Shown: positions 1 to 8,513, counted from the first letter of the stretch. The stretch: 64,000 nt of DNA from Bacteroidetes bacterium UBA6161 (GCA_002422315.1 DIUJ01000057.1:1-64000); one strand, 5' to 3'. Numbers and translations are program-made. Notes: generated by a model not told the origin, from the sequence alone.

Positions 1-13
1 GATTTTTACCCAT

Positions 14-90
14 GGTTGGTGTTTGTCACCAACCATCCGAAAGGAAAGCTAGAATAGCGTTAACCTAAGTTTGGTGTTTTTCACCAACCA
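14..90. repeat. Two GGTTGGTG...CACCAACC hairpins
   Basis: Two short inverted repeats sit at about 14-34 and 70-90, each with arms of the type GGTTGGTG / CACCAACC around a short T-rich loop. The same palindrome family recurs near 51.4-52.5 kb and 58.8-60.8 kb, so this is a dispersed hairpin family and not a gene-specific operator. No coding sequence is seen in bases 1-153. Confidence 0.7.
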
Positions 91-153
91 TCTGAGAAAC
101 CGAAGCAGATATTCTCCAAGGAAAAAGAAACAATTGATCAAGTAAAAATAAAG

Positions 154-1452
154 ATGAAAAAAATAGCAGTAATAGGACTTGGCTACGTTGGTTTACCATT
201 AGCCTTAGAGTTTTCCAAAAAATACCCTGTGCTAGGATACGACATAAATACCCAGCGCATAGAGGAACTGAAAAAGGGGATAGATAGAACCCTAGAAGCA
301 GAACCAGAAGAATTAAAAAGAGCGATGGAATCCGCTACTAATGGCGCTACTTCTGCCATGGCAGAAGCTATAGGACTTAATTTTTCTTCTGTAGAGGCCG
401 ATCTGAAACTTTACAATGTGTTTATCGTAACGGTTCCAACTCCAATAGACGATTTTAAAGCCCCAGACCTTAAGCCGCTTAAAAAAGCTTCTGAAATGTT
501 GGGTAGAATCTTAAAAAAGGGAGACATCGTGATCTACGAATCTACTGTTTACCCCGGCTGTACAGAAGAGGAGTGTGTGCCTGTTTTAGAAAAAACCTCA
601 GGTTTGGTTTTTAACCAAGATTTTTTCTGTGGCTATTCCCCAGAAAGAATTAACCCAGGCGACAAGGTAAACACCCTTACAAAAATCAAAAAAGTAACCT
701 CGGGATCCACTCCCGAAATAGCGATTGAAGTAGATAATTTATACAAATCTATCATCACTGCAGGAACCCACCTAGCACCCAATATGAAGGTAGCAGAGGC
801 TTCCAAGGCTATAGAAAATGCACAACGAGATGTAAACATTAGCTTTGTAAATGAACTTGCGCTGATTTTTGACCGTATTGGCATAGATACCTCCGATGTG
901 ATTGAAGCCGCGGGAACCAAATGGAATTTCCTAAAGTATAAACCAGGCCTAGTAGGCGGACATTGCATTGGCGTTGACCCCTACTATCTTGCGCACAAGG
1001 CCGAATCTTTAGGCTACCACCCCCAAGTTATCCTATCGGGAAGAAGAGTAAACGACAATATGGGAATGTTTGTTGCCAATAAAGTGGTGAAATTGCTTAT
1101 AGCCAAAGGCCACAAAGTGAAAGGTGCAAAGGCACTAATACTTGGAGTTACTTTTAAGGAAAATTGCCCCGATATTCGCAATACAAAGGTTACCGATATT
1201 TATAACGAGTTGCAACAATTTGGCCTACAAGTAGATATACACGACCCATGGGCCGACCCAGAAGAAGTAAAACATGAATATAAATTAACCCTCACTCCTT
1301 CGCTTGACAATAAACCTTACGATGCAGTAATATTGGCGGTTTCTCACAACGAGTTTTTAGAAATCGACTTCAATTCACTCAAAGTAACAGATGGTGTGCT
1401 CTTCGATACCAAAGCATTTTTGGATAGAAATATAGTGGATGGGAGACTGTAG
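154..1452 (+). CDS. Nucleotide-sugar 6-dehydrogenase (TviB/WbpO type)
   Basis: This 432-residue protein is a UDP-sugar 6-dehydrogenase that would oxidise C6 of a UDP-N-acetylhexosamine to the uronic acid with NAD+. The Rossmann motif GLGYVG lies at residues 8-13, and the catalytic cysteine is C271 in GGHCIG, followed by DPYYLA, a combination typical of the TviB/WbpO branch rather than of UDP-glucose dehydrogenase. The C-terminal UDP-binding domain runs from about residue 320. Residues 57-75 are an alanine-rich stretch that seems longer than usual for the family. It is separated from the main locus by the repeat-bracketed genes at 1.5-4.8 kb. The family is clear. Whether the substrate is UDP-GlcNAc or UDP-GalNAc cannot be read from sequence. 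Confidence 0.9.
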   Translation: MKKIAVIGLGYVGLPLALEFSKKYPVLGYDINTQRIEELKKGIDRTLEAEPEELKRAMESATNGATSAMAEAIGLNFSSVEADLKLYNVFIVTVPTPIDDFKAPDLKPLKKASEMLGRILKKGDIVIYESTVYPGCTEEECVPVLEKTSGLVFNQDFFCGYSPERINPGDKVNTLTKIKKVTSGSTPEIAIEVDNLYKSIITAGTHLAPNMKVAEASKAIENAQRDVNISFVNELALIFDRIGIDTSDVIEAAGTKWNFLKYKPGLVGGHCIGVDPYYLAHKAESLGYHPQVILSGRRVNDNMGMFVANKVVKLLIAKGHKVKGAKALILGVTFKENCPDIRNTKVTDIYNELQQFGLQVDIHDPWADPEEVKHEYKLTLTPSLDNKPYDAVILAVSHNEFLEIDFNSLKVTDGVLFDTKAFLDRNIVDGRL

Positions 1453-1475
1453 TCCTTGGTCTCGTCCTAAAATAG

Positions 1476-1672
1476 GTTTACGGGGAAGTTTACGGTTGAG
1501 AAGAGTTTACGGTTTACAGTTTACGGGGAAGTTTACAGTTTACGGTTTACGGTTTACAGAGAATTTCCTTCGCATAAACTGTAAACGGCCGAAGGCCAAC
1601 TAAACTGTAAACCGTAAACGGGCCGCAGGCCCCTCTAAACCGTAAACTCCCCAGTAAACTGGCCGCAGGCCA
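1476..1672. repeat. GTTTACNG inverted array 1
   Basis: The left half is a run of GTTTACGG and GTTTACAG units. After a short centre near 1558-1575 the right half is a run of CTGTAAAC and CCGTAAAC units interspersed with GGCC-N3-GGCC palindromes. The whole could fold into a long imperfect stem. It fills most of the gap between the dehydrogenase and the S23 gene. Confidence 0.9.
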
Positions 1673-1693
1673 ACTAATCTCCCCTTTTCAAAT

Positions 1694-2062
1694 ATGAAAA
1701 CATTTTCTTTTGAAAAACTAGAGGTATGGCAATTGTCCAGAAAATTAGTACTCGAAATTTATAAAACCACTTCTTTTTTGCCCAAAGAAGAATTATATGC
1801 TCTTACTTCACAACTTAGAAGGGCTGCCATTTCTGTCTCTTCAAATATTGCGGAAGGTTCAAGCAGAAAAAGTCCAAAAGACCAAGCACGTTTTTCGGAA
1901 ATAGCATACTCAAGCCTAATCGAAGTATTAAATCAACTTATTATTGCCAACGATTTACTATATATTCAGGAAGAAGAACTTAATGACTACAGACTTAAAA
2001 TAGATGCTCTTCTGCATAAAATAAACGCGCTTTACAATTCTCAATTAAAAAGAAGTAAATAG
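1694..2062 (+). CDS. Four-helix bundle protein (S23 / 23S rRNA-IVS family)
   Basis: This 122-residue, highly helical protein has the family hallmarks: an N-terminal FEKLEVWQLSRKL segment, SQLRRAAISVSSNIAEGS at about residues 41-58, and a SLIEVLNQL helix. Members are encoded in intervening sequences of some 23S rRNA genes and as free-standing genes, and they share a fold with the Avd accessory protein of diversity-generating retroelements. The biochemical function of free-standing members is unknown. Here it sits alone between two inverted GTTTACNG arrays, inside a polysaccharide locus to which it has no obvious link. The start follows the end of array 1 by about 20 bases. No rRNA or reverse transcriptase is seen nearby. 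Confidence 0.9.
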   Translation: MKTFSFEKLEVWQLSRKLVLEIYKTTSFLPKEELYALTSQLRRAAISVSSNIAEGSSRKSPKDQARFSEIAYSSLIEVLNQLIIANDLLYIQEEELNDYRLKIDALLHKINALYNSQLKRSK

Positions 2063-2071
2063 TTGAGGGAA

Positions 2072-2303
2072 GTTTACGGGGAAGTTTACGGTTTACAGTT
2101 TACAGTTTACAGTTTCTGGGGAAGTTTACAGTTTATGGGGAAGTTTACGGTTTACGGTTTACAGTTTACGGAGAATCGTCTCCACCCCTAAACTGTAAAC
2201 GGCTGAAGGCCAACTAAACTGTAAACTGGCCAAAGGCCATCTAAACCGTAAACCGTAAACTGGCCAAAGGCCCATCTAAACTGGCCAAAGGCCCAACTAA
2301 ACT
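2072..2303. repeat. GTTTACNG inverted array 2
   Basis: It has the same architecture as the array upstream of the S23 gene: GTTTACGG/GTTTACAG units, a centre reading GAGAATCGTCTCCACCCC, then CTGTAAAC/CCGTAAAC units separated by GGCCAAAGGCC-like palindromes. The right arm is longer and carries four to five GGCC palindromes. Bases 2304-2409, up to the Fic gene, hold a C-rich run and no gene that I can support. Confidence 0.9.
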
Positions 2304-2409
2304 CCCCCGCTCACCCCCCCCCTGTTTTTCCGCTCAAAAAACGATACAAATGAGCCGAATAACCCAGCAACATGAGCCGAATAGAAGGTAAAAAATCATC
2401 TTAAACAGC

Positions 2410-3447
2410 ATGGAAAAGCGCGAAGAGCTTATTTTGAACCTTCTACAACAGTCCTCAGGATTGTCGTCCACCCAGCTGTATGAAGCAGTGTCGGCTCACA
2501 TGAGTTTAGCTACACTAAAACGAGCCCTCGAAAAATTAGAAACAGAGAAGTTAATAACCCGATCTGGCAAAGGCAAAGCCACTCGCTACACTGTTTCGCC
2601 GCTGTTTACACTCCTCAAACCAATAAATATACAAGCCTATTTTGCAAATGAAATAGATGCACGTCATAGTAAAACACAATATAATTTTGACCTGCTTTTA
2701 GAAACCCTTCCAACGCAAACGCTGTTTACAAAGAGTGAATTACAATACCTTCAAGAGTTACAAACAACCTACCTGCAAAAATGTGCCCAACTTTCAACCA
2801 CCGCCCTGGCTAAAGAACTGGAAAGATTGGCCATTGACCTCAGTTGGAAATCTTCACAAATTGAAGGTAACACCTATAGTCTGTTAGAAACAGAATTACT
2901 GCTAAAAGAGAAACAAACGGCTTCAGGCAAAACCAAAGAGGAAGCAGTGATGTTGCTCAACCACAAAGAAGCTTTAGATTTTATTATCCAACACCCTGAC
3001 TTTGTTGACCCCCTCTCGGTAAGTAATATCAGCCAAATTCACAGTTTGCTTGTGCATGAAATGGGAATTGGGAAAAATATCCGAAAATCCAGGGTAGGGA
3101 TAACCGGCACAAACTATAAACCCTTAGACAATGAACACCAACTGTTAGAAGCCTTACAACAACTGTGTGTAGTGGTAAATAACAAAGAAAACGTTTTTGA
3201 AAAAGCCCTGATTACCCTCGTTTTTTTGTCGTATATCCAAGCATTCGAGGATGGCAATAAACGAACCGCACGCATAGTAAGCAACGCTTTGCTTCTTCAC
3301 TACAAGCACTGTCCGCTCTCCTTCCGAACCGTAGATCCTATCTATTACAAACAAGCGATGTTACTGTTCTACGAACAAAATAATATCAGCGCCATAAAAC
3401 AAATTTTCATATCACAATATGCATTTGCAGTAGAAACGTATTTTTAG
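2410..3447 (+). CDS. Fic-fold protein with winged helix, catalytic His replaced
   Basis: The 345-residue protein has an N-terminal winged-helix-like region (about 1-65) and a Fic domain. Fic enzymes transfer AMP or other nucleotide moieties to target proteins through an HxFx(D/E)GN(G/K)R motif. Here the motif reads IQAFEDGNKRTAR, so the catalytic His is Gln277 (codon CAA at 3238-3240), while the phosphate-binding DGNKR is intact. An inhibitory (S/T)xxxE(G/N) motif is present as SSQIEG at residues 148-153, N-terminal to the Fic motif as in class II Fic proteins. A subgroup of Fic proteins may carry this Gln naturally. The gene is bracketed by two GTTTACNG arrays and has no partner antitoxin. 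Activity is uncertain. Confidence 0.85.
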   Translation: MEKREELILNLLQQSSGLSSTQLYEAVSAHMSLATLKRALEKLETEKLITRSGKGKATRYTVSPLFTLLKPINIQAYFANEIDARHSKTQYNFDLLLETLPTQTLFTKSELQYLQELQTTYLQKCAQLSTTALAKELERLAIDLSWKSSQIEGNTYSLLETELLLKEKQTASGKTKEEAVMLLNHKEALDFIIQHPDFVDPLSVSNISQIHSLLVHEMGIGKNIRKSRVGITGTNYKPLDNEHQLLEALQQLCVVVNNKENVFEKALITLVFLSYIQAFEDGNKRTARIVSNALLLHYKHCPLSFRTVDPIYYKQAMLLFYEQNNISAIKQIFISQYAFAVETYF

Positions 3448-3454
3448 TAGTGAA

Positions 3455-3660
3455 GTTTACGGGGAGTTTACGGTTTACGGTTTCTGGGGAAGTTTACAGT
3501 TTACGGTTTACGGTTTATTGGGACGTTTACAGTTTACGGTTTACGGTTTACAGTTTACGGAGAATCGTCTCCACCCCTAAACTGTAAACGGCCGAAGGCC
3601 AACTAAACCGTAAACTGTAAACGGGCCAAAGGCCCATCTAAACTGTAAACGTCCCCGTAA
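3455..3660. repeat. GTTTACNG inverted array 3
   Basis: This is the third array of the family, with a centre (AGAATCGTCTCCACCCC) nearly identical to that of array 2. The right arm runs directly into the reading frame of the broken RhuM-like gene: the last unit ends in CCCCGTAA and the next bases are ATG. The array therefore appears to have replaced the N-terminal codons of that gene. Confidence 0.9.
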
Positions 3661-4398
3661 ATGGTTGAATTATTTGACTCTACAAAGCAAAACATAAGTT
3701 TGCATATAAATAATATTTTCAGGGAGAAGGAGTTGGCTAAAAATTCAGTTGTCAAGTATTCCTTGACAACTGCTTCTGATGGTAAAAAATACAAAGTTAC
3801 TTACTACAACCTTGATGTTATTATTTCTGTTGGATATAGAGTTAAATCTCAAAGGGGTACACAGTTTAGAATTTGGGCAAACAAAGTAATAAAAGACTAT
3901 TTATTGAAAGGTTATTCTATTCACCAAAGATTGGAGCAGGTTTAAAAACAGGTTTGGCATCAAGGGCAACAACTTGAACAAATTATACAAACAGCTTTGC
4001 CTCCAAAAGAAGGAATATTTTATAATGGACAAATTTTTGATGCCTACCATTTAGTTTCTGAAATAATTAGAGATGCACAAGTCTCAATCATACTTATAGA
4101 CAACTATATTGATGATTCGGTTTTAACTCTTTTTGCAAAAAGAAGAAAAGGAGTTAGTGTAAAAATTTTCTCACAAAATATTTCCAAACAATTGCTGTTG
4201 GATATTGATAAGTTCAATGCTCAATATGAAAAAGTAGAGGTTAAAACTTTTAATAAATCTCATGACAGGTTTTTAATAATAGATGAAAAGGAACTCTATC
4301 ATATAGGTGCTTCACTTAAAGATTTAGGAAAAAAGTGGTTTGCGTTTTCTAAAATTGATTTGGATATTAAGTACTTAATGAAACAATTAACACTTTGA
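3661..4398 (+). pseudogene. RhuM/ORF6N-type protein with PLD-like C-terminus, disrupted
   Basis: Residues encoded at 3661-3942 match the RhuM/KilA-N-like module (ELFDSTKQNISLHINNIF, then TASDGKKY, YNLDVIISVGYRV, RGTQFRIWA). The normal N-terminus of roughly 20 residues is missing because repeat array 3 abuts the first codon. A TAA at 3943-3945 stops the frame, but the same frame then continues to 4398 and encodes the C-terminal module usually found in such proteins (EGIFYNGQIFDAYHLVSEII, KSHDRFLIID, YHIGASLKDLGKKWFAF), a phospholipase-D-like region with HDR in place of HKD. Without the stop the two halves would read as one protein, although the linker also looks short. A free-standing C-terminal product from the TTG at 3997 is possible but less likely than decay. 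Confidence 0.75.
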
Positions 4399-4447
4399 TA
4401 TTTTCGCCCTTGTTGGTGTTATCTCCACAAGTTTTTTAAGACACAAC

Positions 4448-4598
4448 CCCTATTGTCATCCTGAATGATCCTCCTCAGGCGGATTGTATCGAAAGACGAC
4501 AATGGGGTAACATAAACAAAACAGTACTCCCCTTCCCCCTATCGCCGCCCTTCGATACACTGAACGCTATGCGTTCAGCACTCAGGGTGACAATAGGG
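4448..4598. mobile_element. MITE-like element with 17-bp terminal inverted repeats
   Basis: The left end CCCTATTGTCATCCTGA (4448-4464) is matched, with one mismatch, by the reverse complement of the right end (4582-4598). Inside lie two copies of the TGTCATCCTGA...TCGAA(A/G)GACGACAATGGG hairpin family in opposite orientation, each with its own palindromic core. The element is about 151 bp with no reading frame. Related half-elements occur at 47.3, 48.6-49.1 and 59.1 kb. No transposase is seen in the window. Confidence 0.6.
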
Positions 4599-4664
4599 TG
4601 AAGGGCGCCCCACCCTCTAAACCCCTGGCGATAAATGTTCCTGGCGATAAATGTCAGGATAAAC

Positions 4665-4787
4665 CCTAAACCGTAAACGGCCGTAGGCCAACTAAACTGT
4701 AAACCGTAAACAGGCCAAAGGCCTCCCTAAACCGTAAACGGGCCGCAGGCCATCTAAACGGGCCCACGGCCCATCTAAACCGTAACC
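4665..4787. repeat. CNGTAAAC half-array 4
   Basis: Only the right-hand (CCGTAAAC / CTGTAAAC plus GGCC palindrome) half of the array family is present, ending a few bases before the start of the Wzm permease. A small left-hand fragment (GTTTACAG) follows the permease stop at about 5632. A 13-bp direct repeat (CTGGCGATAAATG) lies just upstream at about 4625-4652. Together with the MITE-like element it accounts for the 395-bp gap at 4399-4793. Confidence 0.85.
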
Positions 4788-4793
4788 CCCCTC

Positions 4794-5624
4794 ATGTACA
4801 CCGAAATAAAACCCCAAAACAAATGGTACGATATCGACTTCAAAGCGATATGGAACTACCGCGACCTGCTGATGCTATTTGTGCGCAGGGATTTCGTAGC
4901 TGTTTACAAACAAACCGTTTTAGGACCCATCTGGTTCTTTATTCAACCCATACTTACTACTATTACCTTTACCTTTATCTTCGGCAACTTCGCCAAGATA
5001 TCTACGGATGGCATACCGCCCCTTATTTTCTACCTCAGTGGACTTACCTTTTGGAACTACTTCGCCTCCTGTCTCACTGCCACGAGCAACACCTTTGTGA
5101 GCAATGCCGGGATGTTTGGCAAAGTATATTTCCCACGGCTCATCACGCCGCTCTCGGTTGTAATCTCCAACCTGATAAAATTCGGGATACAGTTTTTACT
5201 CTTTTTGGGAGTGTTTTTCTATTACTGGTACCAAGGCGACATCAACCCTAATTGGACCGTAGCATTATTGCCCGTGTACATCCTTATGATGGCGGGCTTG
5301 GGACTTGGATTTGGTATCCTTATCAGTTCCCTCACCACCAAGTACCGCGACTTTACCTTCCTGGTAGGTTTCGGGGTGCAATTGCTGATGTATGCTTCGC
5401 CTATTATTTATCCTTTCAGTATCCTTAGCGAGAAAATGCGCTTTATCCTCAATATGGTCAATCCCATGAGCTCTATTATCGAAGCCATTAAATACGGATT
5501 CTTAGGAGAAGGGGTCTTTAGTGTGCAAAACTTAGCCATCAGCTTTTCGTATATGGTTGTATTGCTGTTTGTGGGTATCGTTACCTTCCACAAGGTGGAG
5601 AAAAGTTTTATGGATACGGTGTAG
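4794..5624 (+). CDS. wzm: ABC-2 type polysaccharide export permease (Wzm)
   Basis: This 276-residue inner-membrane protein has six predicted hydrophobic segments and the classical polysaccharide-exporter start: a cytoplasmic N-terminus followed by LMLFVRRDFVAVYKQTVLGP and IWFFIQPILTTITFTFIFG. Wzm forms the channel through which an undecaprenyl-linked O-antigen or capsule chain crosses the inner membrane. The partner ATPase Wzt is encoded 8.5 kb downstream, with the legionaminic acid genes between the two. Its codons look richer in G and C than the legB-legF block that follows, which fits a mosaic locus. A GTTTACNG half-array ends directly upstream of the ATG. Confidence 0.93.
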   Translation: MYTEIKPQNKWYDIDFKAIWNYRDLLMLFVRRDFVAVYKQTVLGPIWFFIQPILTTITFTFIFGNFAKISTDGIPPLIFYLSGLTFWNYFASCLTATSNTFVSNAGMFGKVYFPRLITPLSVVISNLIKFGIQFLLFLGVFFYYWYQGDINPNWTVALLPVYILMMAGLGLGFGILISSLTTKYRDFTFLVGFGVQLLMYASPIIYPFSILSEKMRFILNMVNPMSSIIEAIKYGFLGEGVFSVQNLAISFSYMVVLLFVGIVTFHKVEKSFMDTV

Positions 5625-5722
5625 GGGAGAGTTTACAGTTTAGGGGGTTTATTTTTTGAGTTGATTATACTTGAACATTTCAAAATGAGAAACAGGGTTA
5701 ATATAATATTTAGAGGGTAATA

Positions 5723-6721
5723 ATGAATTTATCAAATAAAAAAATATTAGTAACAGGCGCAGATGGCTTTATTGGTAGCCATTTGGTAGAAAGATTATTG
5801 AAAGAAGGCTGCCAAGTAAGGGCTTTTGTTTATTATAATTCTTTTAATTCTTGGGGTTGGTTAGATACATTATCAGAAGAACAACTTTCTAAAATTGAAA
5901 TTTTTTCAGGTGATATCAGAGATCCTAATGGTGTTAGAACTGCCATGAAAGATATTGATATCGTTTTTCATTTGGCTGCTTTGATAGCCATTCCATTTAG
6001 TTACCATTCGCCCGATGCTTACATTGATACCAATGTAAAAGGAACCTTGAATGTAATCCAAGCGGCAAGGGATTTGGGAACAGAAAGAGTTTTAGTTACT
6101 TCTACATCAGAAGTTTATGGTACTGCACAATTTGTGCCTATAACCGAATTACATCCTAAACAACCACAATCACCTTATTCTGCTTCAAAAATAGGTGCTG
6201 ATTGTATTGCTGATTCCTTTTATAGAAGTTTTGATTTGCCTTTAACTATCGTTAGGCCTTTTAATACTTTTGGCCCAAGACAATCTGCAAGAGCTGTTAT
6301 ACCAACCATCATTACTCAATTATTGAACGGTAAAGAAGAAATAAAATTAGGAGATATTACCCCAACTAGAGATTTGTTGTATGTGAAAGACACTGTCAAT
6401 GGTTTTGTAGAAATAGCTTTGAGCAATCAATTAATTGGTCACGAGGTAAATATTGCTACTCAGTCTGAAATAAGCGTAGGAGACTTGGCGCAATCTATTA
6501 TTAAACACATAAACCCGAGTGCTAAAATCATTAGTGACGAAATAAGGCTGAGACCTGAAAAAAGTGAGGTATTTCGATTGTTTGGCTCCAATGAAAAATT
6601 AAAGAATACGACCAATTGGAAACAAGAATTCACCTTAGAACAAGGTTTAAAAGAAACAATTGATTGGTTTAAAAATGATTCTAACTTGAGTAAATACAAG
6701 TCAAATATTTATAATATTTAA
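5723..6721 (+). CDS. legB: GDP-GlcNAc 4,6-dehydratase-like SDR (LegB)
   Basis: This 332-residue extended SDR carries the NAD-binding motif GADGFIGSHL near the N-terminus and the catalytic triad region STSEVYG plus Y152-SAS-K156. In the Campylobacter jejuni pathway LegB dehydrates GDP-GlcNAc to the 4-keto-6-deoxy sugar. The identification rests on its place at the head of a gene run that matches the Leg pathway step by step (aminotransferase, acetyltransferase, NeuC-like epimerase, NeuB-like synthase, PtmE, CMP-synthetase). It opens a long run of very tightly packed genes that reaches 24.7 kb. An NDP-sugar 4,6-dehydratase of another pathway would look similar, so the symbol depends on context. 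Confidence 0.85.
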   Translation: MNLSNKKILVTGADGFIGSHLVERLLKEGCQVRAFVYYNSFNSWGWLDTLSEEQLSKIEIFSGDIRDPNGVRTAMKDIDIVFHLAALIAIPFSYHSPDAYIDTNVKGTLNVIQAARDLGTERVLVTSTSEVYGTAQFVPITELHPKQPQSPYSASKIGADCIADSFYRSFDLPLTIVRPFNTFGPRQSARAVIPTIITQLLNGKEEIKLGDITPTRDLLYVKDTVNGFVEIALSNQLIGHEVNIATQSEISVGDLAQSIIKHINPSAKIISDEIRLRPEKSEVFRLFGSNEKLKNTTNWKQEFTLEQGLKETIDWFKNDSNLSKYKSNIYNI

Positions 6722-6726
6722 AGATT

Positions 6727-7890
6727 TTGAATTTTAAGTCTACAATCGAATTTATAAAAGCTCTTTATCCAAATAAAGGTTTCATCTCTTTGCATGAGCC
6801 AAAGTTTGTAGGCAACGAGAAAAAGTATGTTGTAGAGACTATAGAAAGTACTTTTGTATCATCAGTTGGTGAATTTGTCAATAAATTTGAACATGAAATA
6901 GCCTCAATAACTGGAGCAAAATATGCTGTAGCTATTGTCAATGGTACATCAGCTTTACATTTGGCATTAAAATGTGCAGGAGTTCAAAACAATGATTTGG
7001 TTATTACACAGTCATTGTCTTTTATAGCAACGACCAATGCCATCAATTATCTGGGAGCAGAACCAGTTTTTATTGATGTTGATTTGCAAACAATGGGCTT
7101 GTGTCCTATTGCTTTACAAAATTGGCTATTGAGCGAAACGGAGCTAAAAATTAATAAAGAAACTGGTAGAAAAGAGTGTATTCATATTGAATCACAAAAG
7201 AAAATATCAGCAGTAGTGCCTATGCACACTTTTGGGCATCCTTGTGTGGTTGATGAGATACAAACCATTTGCGAAACCTATCAAATTCCATTAATTGAAG
7301 ACGCAGCAGAATCTATTGGTAGTCAATATAAAAACAAACATACGGGCACATTTGGATTAGCGGGTGTTTTTAGTTTTAATGGTAACAAAACTATTACTTG
7401 TGGAGGCGGAGGCGCTATAATAACAAATGATGAGACATTTGCAAAAATGGCTAAACATTTAAGTACACAAGCAAAGTTACCGCACAAGTGGGAATTCAAC
7501 CACGATATGGTGGGTTACAACTATAGAATGCCAAACATCAATGCAGCATTGGCTTGCGCTCAGTTGGAGCAGTTGAATGTATTTATTGAAAACAAAAGAG
7601 AATTGGCATTGATTTATAACAACTTTTTTGAAAAAACAGAAGATATTATATACAAATCTGAACCCATCCATTCAAAATCTAATTATTGGTTACACACCAT
7701 TCAGTTGATGGATTTGGAACAAAGGAATTTGTTTTTAACAGAAACCAATGATAATGGAGTAATGACAAGGCCTACATGGACACCAACTCATTTGTTGCCG
7801 ATGTATAAAAACGCAATTTGTGGTGATTTGAAAAATACAATATTTTTAGCAGACAGATTAGTAAATATTTCTAGTAGTGTAAGGGTATAA
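6727..7890 (+). CDS. legC: 4-keto-sugar aminotransferase (LegC)
   Basis: This is a DegT/DnrJ/EryC1/StrS-family PLP aminotransferase of 387 residues. The PLP lysine is K221 in SFNGNKTITCGGGG. The N-terminus HEPKFVGNEKKYVVETIES followed by TFVSSVGEFV is typical of the LegC subgroup. LegC aminates C4 of the 4-keto product of LegB using glutamate. The start is TTG at 6727, five bases after the legB stop; the family-typical N-terminus begins here and no ATG is available. The stop overlaps the next ATG as TAATG, indicating translational coupling. Confidence 0.88.
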   Translation: MNFKSTIEFIKALYPNKGFISLHEPKFVGNEKKYVVETIESTFVSSVGEFVNKFEHEIASITGAKYAVAIVNGTSALHLALKCAGVQNNDLVITQSLSFIATTNAINYLGAEPVFIDVDLQTMGLCPIALQNWLLSETELKINKETGRKECIHIESQKKISAVVPMHTFGHPCVVDEIQTICETYQIPLIEDAAESIGSQYKNKHTGTFGLAGVFSFNGNKTITCGGGGAIITNDETFAKMAKHLSTQAKLPHKWEFNHDMVGYNYRMPNINAALACAQLEQLNVFIENKRELALIYNNFFEKTEDIIYKSEPIHSKSNYWLHTIQLMDLEQRNLFLTETNDNGVMTRPTWTPTHLLPMYKNAICGDLKNTIFLADRLVNISSSVRV

Positions 7891-8513
7891 TGTCAATAAG
7901 TTATTATATTATAGGTTCAGGTGGATTTGCTAAAGAAGTCTTTTTTTATACTCAAAAAACATTGGGAAGTGAGTATAAATTTGGAGGATTTATTGATAAT
8001 AATATAGCATTAAAATCTGGTTTATTGATTGAAGAATCATTATTTTTGGAAACAATACAGCCTAATGATGAAGTTGTTTTATTCAATGGAATTGGCAATC
8101 CAGAATTAATCAATAAGATTCATCTAAAATTTAAAGAGTATAATTTCCCCAATTTAATATATCCAGGTATTTTGGCAGATTACAGTAATTTAAAGATTGG
8201 ATTTGGAAATATTATTACACCTAATTGTATTCTTACTGTAGATATTGTGATTGGCGATTTCAATATCATTAATTTAAACACAACTATAGGGCATGACACA
8301 CAAATTGGAAATTACAATGTAATTAATCCAGGGAGTAATATTAGCGGAAATGTAACAATTGGAGATTCGAATTTGTTGGGCACAAATTGTGCAATATTGC
8401 AAGGCGTATCAATAGGAAGTTATAATAAAATTGGTGCATCAAGTATGGTAAATAAATCCATATTGGATCATCAAACTATGGTTGGAATTCCAGCTAAACC
8501 ATTATTAAAATGA
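7890..8513 (+). CDS. legH: Sugar N-acetyltransferase, PglD/LegH type
   Basis: The 207-residue protein begins with a small Rossmann-like PglD_N domain (YYIIGSGGFAKEVFFYTQ) and continues into left-handed beta-helix hexapeptide repeats from about residue 90 (IGDFNIINLNTTIGHD, IGDSNLLGTNCAIL). The histidine of TTIGHD is the likely catalytic base. LegH acetylates the 4-amino group made by LegC. Its ATG overlaps the legC stop, and its stop overlaps the legI start (ATGA). The assignment among many PglD-like acetyltransferases rests on the position between legC and legI. Confidence 0.85.
   Translation: MSISYYIIGSGGFAKEVFFYTQKTLGSEYKFGGFIDNNIALKSGLLIEESLFLETIQPNDEVVLFNGIGNPELINKIHLKFKEYNFPNLIYPGILADYSNLKIGFGNIITPNCILTVDIVIGDFNIINLNTTIGHDTQIGNYNVINPGSNISGNVTIGDSNLLGTNCAILQGVSIGSYNKIGASSMVNKSILDHQTMVGIPAKPLLK

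Noticed and set aside
325..379. Alanine-rich stretch in the TviB-like dehydrogenase as a repeat insertion
   Set aside because: It looks longer than usual for the family, but I found no matching repeat elsewhere in the window, so insertion cannot be supported.
1476..4787. CRISPR array
   Set aside because: Units are short, inverted at the centre and directly adjoining; there are no regularly sized unique spacers and no cas genes.
4823..5251. 142-codon open frame in another frame of wzm
   Set aside because: It is a shadow of the permease gene; the wzm frame has clear membrane segments and family motifs.
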